Below are positions 57,901-64,000 of a DNA stretch of 64,000 bases, piece by piece. Origin of the DNA: Schistosoma mansoni (lineage: Eukaryota > Platyhelminthes > Trematoda > Strigeidida > Schistosomatidae); NCBI RefSeq assembly GCF_000237925.1, contig NC_031497.1, forward strand, positions 13,872,512 through 13,936,511, written 5' to 3'. A program made the position numbers and the translations under genes. How positions within the stretch are numbered: position 1 is the first letter of the stretch; each line of letters begins with the position of its first letter. The notes beneath the pieces are model-generated. The model was given only the letters and a program-made list of their open reading frames with translations. It was not told where the DNA came from and did no database searches.

Positions 57901-60900
57901 CTCTCACATTTTTGAATCCAAAATGTGTTTACTTTTCAATCGAACCATTAGATAAACTAACCAATTTCATTTACAAACAAGAAATGAAAACACTGGTAGG
58001 TCATCGATTCTCTACTTCATGAAAAGCAAATAGTGTCGTCCCATCAAACTGATAATGTCCCTTTCGTTTACCACAATATCTTCATAGACTTTACTCAGCT
58101 TGAAATGTACACATACCTTCACATATTATCTACCTCGAGTTAAATATCACTTGTTTATCTTACAGGTGTGAACAAAACCATTGTACCAAACTTCTGTGAG
58201 TGATGTGGAAATTTTAAATTTTATTTCACACAACACAACCAATTTGTGTTCAGAACTCACTTTGGATCATTTCTCAATAAATTACTACATTCCAACCATC
58301 TCTACCATATTCTATCGTAATTAGTATGTCTGAAACAATGGTGAAATATTGTACTTTACTCTATCCATTAACTATCTAGTAGGTTGTTAGGAGTTATTAG
58401 CAACAGTCTGGTGTGGTATCACTATGATACACAACTTGCAAACCGAGTGATTTAACCCTGATTCCTCTATCTCTGAATTTCGAAACAGCAATGATCTTTG
58501 AACACATGTTCTTGACATTTTGTATCACAACAAATTGATTTACACATACTCCTTGTATAAATCTGTCTGTAATTGTTCATTTCAGGTATGACTATGTTGC
58601 AGCAAAGTAGTGCTAGAAACTGGGATAAGAATATTCAAAACAATATAGCATATGGTGAGTTCAATGGAATTTTATTCAGAATATTTGCGTTTAAAAATCT
58701 TGCTTTAAATAACTTGGTTGTATGTCTCTAGGCTGATAGGTCACAATTTATTTCTCCACATCGGTCTGTCATCTTTCAACCAGTAACAACATTCTCCAAT
58801 GACTTGAGATTATGACTATTGGACGTAATATCCTTAAAACAATTTAAGATGTCTAATCTCTCTTCACACAGTAAATAGGCACTTGCAAGCATTTGGAAGC
58901 CGCCTGTAGACCTGAGGATGCTAACTTTATAACAGTTTGCAACAACCTCACACGAATAGTCGATCAACATGGTTAAATTGTATATACGTGTGTTTTCATA
59001 GTTTCTTTGTTAACGAAACAGAAGTTGAATCCATCCATCTCGTGAGCATCGTCACAATACCTTCCATTCACTTTAAGGAATCATGTTCAAATGACAGATC
59101 ACAGAAGAAAAGATTACTTACATAACAGCTATATGAGAATACTATTTCAAGTTAACTTACTTATTCACCTGTGCCTTTGACACGTCAACAGGTTGTGAAG
59201 TCCTGAAGAAATATTCCGAGTTGAAATGGGGAGCAAGAAAAAAATTAGATTTGATGACAAGTAAGCAAATGTTTCTCGCATTCAGTTAGCTGTCAGATTC
59301 TGCCTATCGCATGACTAGTAGAGCCATTCATGTTTGGGGACCAATCTCATACTGTCAACTTTTGAACGTGATTTTCATAATACGGATCTAAGTTATTTGC
59401 ATGACGTGATGAATTTTCGAGTTGCCATATTTGAGAAAGCGAAACAACGTTAACTGACTCGACTTGAGATTCACAGACCTACAAGATTACCTGAATTCAA
59501 TAGGTGGAACAATTTACCAATGAAGATGTGTTGAAACACGTTTTAGTGTGGATTTCGTGTTTTTATTAACAAGTCCATTGTATCCTGTTTAAGGATCGTG
59601 ACATTCCATTTACACAGTACTTGTATTCTGACTCCGACTATTTGGGTTTTCATTTGTTAAACCTGTGCATTTCATAGTTCTCAATGAATGATTCTGAAAT
59701 GTTATGTTTTCTGTCGGAATAACGTCTAGCAGCGTCATATGCATTTTTTCGAATAGCATATACGGAATTTTATAGTGCTAACTTCTATGTTTTCTTTGAT
59801 ACAGTTCAATGGTTAGTTGGTTCAGATAAAAACAGTCAATCACGATACATTACAGACAGGGGTAGGTTTGTTTTTGAAAAGTAATGAGTTGGTGAATTTG
59901 GTCTTTACTCAAATATAACTTACCGACTGATATCAGTTTGAGCCGTACCGCACTCCAGATAAGATGAAAAACAATACTTGCCTAAATCAGTTACTTGTGT
60001 ATCTGTAAACATTTCAACAGAGTTAACTGATGGCTAATTCAGTGGGTATTGGAAGTTACATTAGAAAAACACCATTTATAGAAGTTATGGAAAGCAAGGT
60101 TGTACGGCACTACTTATCCAATTAGTAGGTAAACATTTTGATGTTTCTAGTCGACGAAAGACATATAGACGTTTGTTAGACGTAGAGCGCTTACCAAAGA
60201 ATCAATTGCAAGTGCATGCACAGTCTTATTTATCTCCGAAATCAATTTTGTTACCAAAACACATGCTCATTGACCGTGCTATTGAAAACAGCGTTTTCGT
60301 AGTGTAGTACTGTGTAGAAACGTTCACATTTCTTACGATATTTTATTGAATAAGACGGACTTCGCCTGTCCTCACTTAATTCCACCTAAAATTCTGAATT
60401 GCATAGAAGTGGAAACGATCAAACAGTTTTCGATTTCAAATCTTCCCAATATCACTGAACAATTTCATCAATAGTGAAATCCACTGTTTTAAACTCTCGT
60501 GTATTTAATTGCGATATTCAAAACAGGTTTTGATTACTGTTTGAAAGAAAAAGCACTCCAATGTTCTGAGGATGTGATGAAGATACACCGAGGCAAGTAT
60601 AGCTGGAGTTTTTATGAGAGTTAACAAATAAGTGTTGCTTACATACCTTGGTTCTTATTTGACGGTGACACATGTTACATTGACTGAAATCTTATGGTTA
60701 CTCTAATCTCATTACAATTTCAACCAGACATTCACCGATATAAAATGACTGTGGCAATTTCGTTTTCCATTGTTCATAGCTAAAGCCGAGGTAAACTGTA
60801 TATCAACGACAAGAGAATATTTGGAGTTACAGCGAGTAAAAGGTAAGTTGACAAGCAAGTCCTCCATATGCGTAATACGTAAAAAGAATAGTGTCAACCT

Positions 60901-62687
60901 GAGGCACCATTCACTATCAATCATTGGAATAAAGTGCTACCAGACGCTCAATATTCTAAAAGTAATCATGACAGAGGGAACGGGAACGTCTCTAGACATC
61001 GAATCAAGCGATGAGAAGAAACAAAATGGAAGCAACAGATTTCCAAATTATCTGTTATTTATCGTAGTTGCACAGAGTGTGATTTTATCCACTTCACACA
61101 CCAATGTATCTCATAAGCAGTTTATGTCTGTCAGTTACTTACATTTATATGCGTTGTATTTCTGCTTGGTGTCTCTACTTCTCCTTGTCACGGATAACCC
61201 ATTCTTTGCAGATACCCCGAACTCCAAAACCCAAGCTATACAATTTGACAAAATTAACGAAAATTTCAACAGTTCACTAAGTAAGACCAATGATTAATTC
61301 CTTTAAACTAAATATAAACACGTACGCATCTGAAAGTGAAGTAAGAGCTTGTCGTTCCACTGTGCTGAATTCATGGCAACATTTATACTGAACTGTACCT
61401 AAGCCTTACAATATATTTTTAGTTTCCATCAAAGAACAGAGAATCAAACAAGACTCGTGACCTAATTTCCAGGCGTTCTTCTACTCACGGTGTATCGCCA
61501 TAACTACTGAAGTTAGTGTGACTGCAGTAATGCTTTCTATCTTTCCAAACAAGTCTCAAACATTGATATGCCACACGGAAACAAACGTGTTCACATAGTT
61601 ACTTTCAATGAGTTTGCTCAGACAATTAAATCCCTGGTATTGCCATATTATGCGTCATAAATAGATTGTTTCATCAAATTGGTGAACAAAGCTTCCAGTT
61701 TTCAGCTAAGTTTTTACACCATTAACTCACTAAGTATATTAGGAACATACTGATACCACAGTTGTTACGAATTCGCTTCATTTTGATTAACATTTGTGCT
61801 TTGGATATTTATTTTTCTGCAATACTACTTCAATTTAATTCACAGTCGAGTTGAAGAGAAGAGTGGAAAACCTCGAAATCAACAGGATTAATTATTTAAA
61901 ATGTAAGTTTAGAAATACTCTTAACTAGTACGGTGTTCAGTTATGAATCCCATGGAAAGGGTCATCTCAGTTATAGATGCAATGGAAGAAGAGGTGGATC
62001 ACAAGTATGGTAAGTATAGCTGACGTCCATTCACTTATATCTTCACACTTACTCAGTATCCTCTTACTAATGCCAGTCATTTAAAACGTCACCATAAGCC
62101 GGTAAACGTGTCAATATCATATTGTGAAAATGTATGAAATATGAAAGCCGTCCAGTGGGATTTCGACCACGAATAACAAAAACGATTGTGTCACAATCAA
62201 TTTTGTCAGTGTGCGACTTAACATCTCAGACGGAACCCAAGTTCTATAACAATGATGATTCCAGACGTATATTATTAATATCACATATTCACTGGTGTTA
62301 TGTGTTCAACACACTCGAGAGAATTCATCTAGATACGTGAGTTCAGAGCGATTCCCCGAAGAACTGCATAAATCCATGGGATTCGCAGTGTTTGCACTTG
62401 TCTATAAAGGCATATATCTGTGCAGATATTGAATGAGAAGCAACCATAATACATCACTGTCCACACACTGCCAATTACTGATCAGTATTTGGGAGATTCG
62501 TGGGAATATATTGTGAAGTGAGTGAAGTAAAATAGGTGACTGACCAGTCATGATACATTTATGTCCTTGCTACTTTACATCGGTCATAACTCTTTTATTT
62601 ACAGTGGAGCTGTATAGTTCAACAATAATCAACTTCATTGAGCATATGTTTTGTGTTGTTTACCTCCATTCCTTCAAATTACTCTAA
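54997..62687 (+). CDS. Micro-exon gene, copy 3 (without first exon)
   Basis: Exons: 54997-55039, 55698-55736, 56476-56538, 56989-57201, 57819-57872, 58166-58195, 58586-58654, 59192-59260, 59477-59503, 59805-59861, 60527-60592, 60780-60842, 60975-61280, 61846-61902, 61941-62009 and 62605-62687. After the first, all are multiples of three in phase 1-1 and the last ends at TAA. The signal-peptide exon is missing because homology stops at the point matching 8309. The 213-nt exon has an in-frame TGA after its membrane helix, so a full product would need it to be skipped. The 306-nt exon is open throughout, joining the parts that a stop separates in copy 2. The function is unknown; the build suggests a surface or secreted protein. 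Confidence 0.68.
60975..61280 (+). CDS. 306-nt symmetric exon with a hydrophobic segment
   Basis: GACAG acceptor, GTAAGA donor, 102 codons, phase 1-1. It begins with a polar stretch (GTSLDIESSDEKKQNGSN) and later passes through a hydrophobic helix (YLHLYALYFCLVSLLLLV) into QAIQFDKINENFNSS. Copy 2 has 52 extra bases after the polar stretch, which add a stop. The ATG at 61124 matches the possible internal start of copy 2. Confidence 0.65.
62605..62687 (+). CDS. Terminal exon of the micro-exon gene
   Basis: A pyrimidine-rich TTATTTACAG acceptor, then ELYSSTIINFIEHMFCVVYL and a TAA stop at 62685-62687. Identical to 21134-21216 in copy 2. The phase joins the 69-nt exon before it. Confidence 0.65.
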
Positions 62688-62877
62688 ATAGTCATCAACT
62701 CAACGTATACTTCTCTTGTAGGATTCTACATGTAACTCAAAGAATAGAACGGAAGACACTGTCGTCTCATTTAATGACATTTATTTTGCTGTAGTATTAG
62801 TAGTACTTTGAAATTATTTCATTAAATACAAGTTCACCACTGTGTGTTCAGTTTCTCTATCTACCTGAGTTGCTTAA

Positions 62878-62883
62878 AATAAA
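62878..62883 (+). promoter_or_regulatory. Poly(A) signal AATAAA of micro-exon gene copy 3
   Basis: AATAAA about 190 bases after the stop codon. The equivalent position of copy 2 also has AATAAA, although the bases around it differ. Confidence 0.5.
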
Positions 62884-64000
62884 TTATTGACTGCAAAGTG
62901 TTTTCTCTTTGCTTGTGTCCTTTCCGTGCTCAGTTTTTACCTATCTCAAAGGTCAACACTGAAAATACAGTCTTCCTATCTTTTCAAATTACCGAGTTAC
63001 AAATATTCATCTGATTCGCAAGTTACTCTAAACACTGAAGTCGAAGGATTCAAGGTATAAAAGCACATTCAATGGGATTCGTTGGATGAATAGAGATCGA
63101 GTTCCAATTCTTATGCATTATGTGTTTATCAGATAATAAACAGGCGCAAACCGCTAGTTGAAAGGCCGTACAGACTAATAGGTAGAAAATCATTAGCTCA
63201 AAACAATTTACAGACAATCTGATCAATACCTAGAATACATTATATAAAGCAACAGTGAGCTGTTACCATTGAATAGAAACGAACATCTATTAATAAAGAC
63301 AGATGAATTGGATTTCACTATGCTGAACGTCTAGAAATATTGTGTTTTGTATATTTCCTCTTCAATGAGTTCTGTCTTCCATCTGTTATAAATAATCTTT
63401 CAAGCAGACCTCATTTTTGACACACTATACAACTGAACGTTTCATGTATCGCTACACTTCTTCAGTTTAAAGTAGTCACATGAACAAGTATACTCAATCT
63501 CATCAACAACTTCACTTTCATCCAATATAGTTCACTGATCGAGTTATCCTGATATTAGCGTTTGCACTCCTCACAAAATGGATAATCAATAGCATTCTTA
63601 GAAGTTCATTCACAGTAGATCGAAATCGAATCAAAAATCAAAAATCAGTATGTTCGTATACCTCATAAAAGCCTATTCCACCCCCACACTGTTCTCTGTA
63701 TTCGTTGAATTCCAATATATTAGCCTCCTATTATATTTTAGGGATTGATAGAAACGAAAATATGACAAGAAATGTATCGTTCCTGTGGCGATAATTTGGA
63801 GTCACTTCATAAAAACGCGCAAGAGCATACAGTTAACACTCAAAACTGTTCGGTTCGACTACATCTACAATAGATAGGTTAATTTCAATGCTTATACAGC
63901 CGGAGAATTGTTGGCGCAAAAGTTTGACTAGGTGTCTGTGTACCCACTATTTCACTACAAGCTACTTCAGAAAACTAACAAATCGAACGGTTAGTTCGTG

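Larger units (their letters stand above)
53488..64000. repeat. Inverted copy 3 of the micro-exon gene block
   Basis: Reverse complement of 8309 down to 582, continuing without a break into 22868 down to about 19828. This proves that the gaps and copies 1 and 2 belong to one ancestral order. It is more diverged than copies 1 and 2 are from each other, and lacks the SINE insertion. The homology continues past the window end. Confidence 0.9.

Noticed and set aside
58086-58136. Possible 51-nt phase 1-1 exon
   Set aside because: The frame fits, but the donor GTTAAA is too weak to accept without transcripts.
58937-59125. Open frame conserved in all three copies (also 2768-2956 and 25055-25243)
   Set aside because: The possible exon inside it is 40 nt and breaks the phase series; conservation is no higher than that of nearby intron.
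62134-62340. 68-codon frame identical to 21480-21686
   Set aside because: The whole surrounding intron is nearly identical in these copies, so identity says nothing; its splice phases (1 to 2) do not fit the terminal exon.
1-64000. CRISPR arrays, operons, bacterial-type promoters, tRNA and rRNA genes
   Set aside because: The sequence is eukaryotic with introns and LINEs; no spaced repeats, complete tRNA cloverleaf or rRNA sequence was seen.

Overview
The window looks like a schistosome (blood fluke) nuclear genome. It is AT-rich. It carries CR1- and RTE-clade LINEs of the SR1/Perere and SR2/Perere-3 kinds, a short repeat with a hammerhead ribozyme like the Sm-alpha family, Gypsy fossils, the 3' end of a PP2A B-subunit gene, and a gene built of many very short symmetric exons in the style of schistosome micro-exon genes (MEGs). 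Three runs of N (382-581, 26386-26585, 49181-49608) mark assembly gaps, and several large repeats meet at them. Species and chromosome cannot be told from the sequence.

Layout. Positions 1-4070 are a near-identical second copy of 17264-17644 plus 22869-26357, with a 200-N gap standing in for the 5.2 kb between those two parts. The minus strand of 582-8803 holds copy 1 of the micro-exon gene: a signal-peptide exon at 8803, then short exons running leftward. 8804-12194 has no gene I can support. 12195-12330 and 17537-18842 are the last two coding exons of a PP2A B regulatory subunit on the plus strand. Their 5.2-kb intron is filled by one full-length RTE-type LINE (12849-16744) with an 11-bp target-site duplication. 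Copy 2 of the micro-exon gene follows on the minus strand (21134-26357), convergent with PP2A, and is cut inside an exon at 26357. From there to about 53487 lies a nested transposon block: a palindrome with 3.5-kb arms (each arm is a CR1 LINE with an RTE LINE nested in it), a 2.7-kb direct repeat, a longer CR1 element, and Gypsy fossils. 53488-64000 is an inverted, more diverged copy of 8309-582 joined to 22868-19828. It carries copy 3 of the micro-exon gene on the plus strand and runs off the window.

The main result is the micro-exon gene. I could chain 16 downstream exons (43, 39, 63, 213, 54, 30, 69, 69, 27, 57, 66, 63, 306, 57, 69 and 83 nt) plus a 162-nt signal-peptide exon. All internal exons after the 43-mer are multiples of three in phase 1-1. 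All joins keep one reading frame, and the same splice sites recur in two or three copies. Some exons are identical between the copies, while others differ by about 19-26% although the neighbouring intron differs by about 2%, and the length and frame are kept. This looks like a rapidly diversifying surface or secreted protein. I do not recognise its family, and no transcript evidence is available here.
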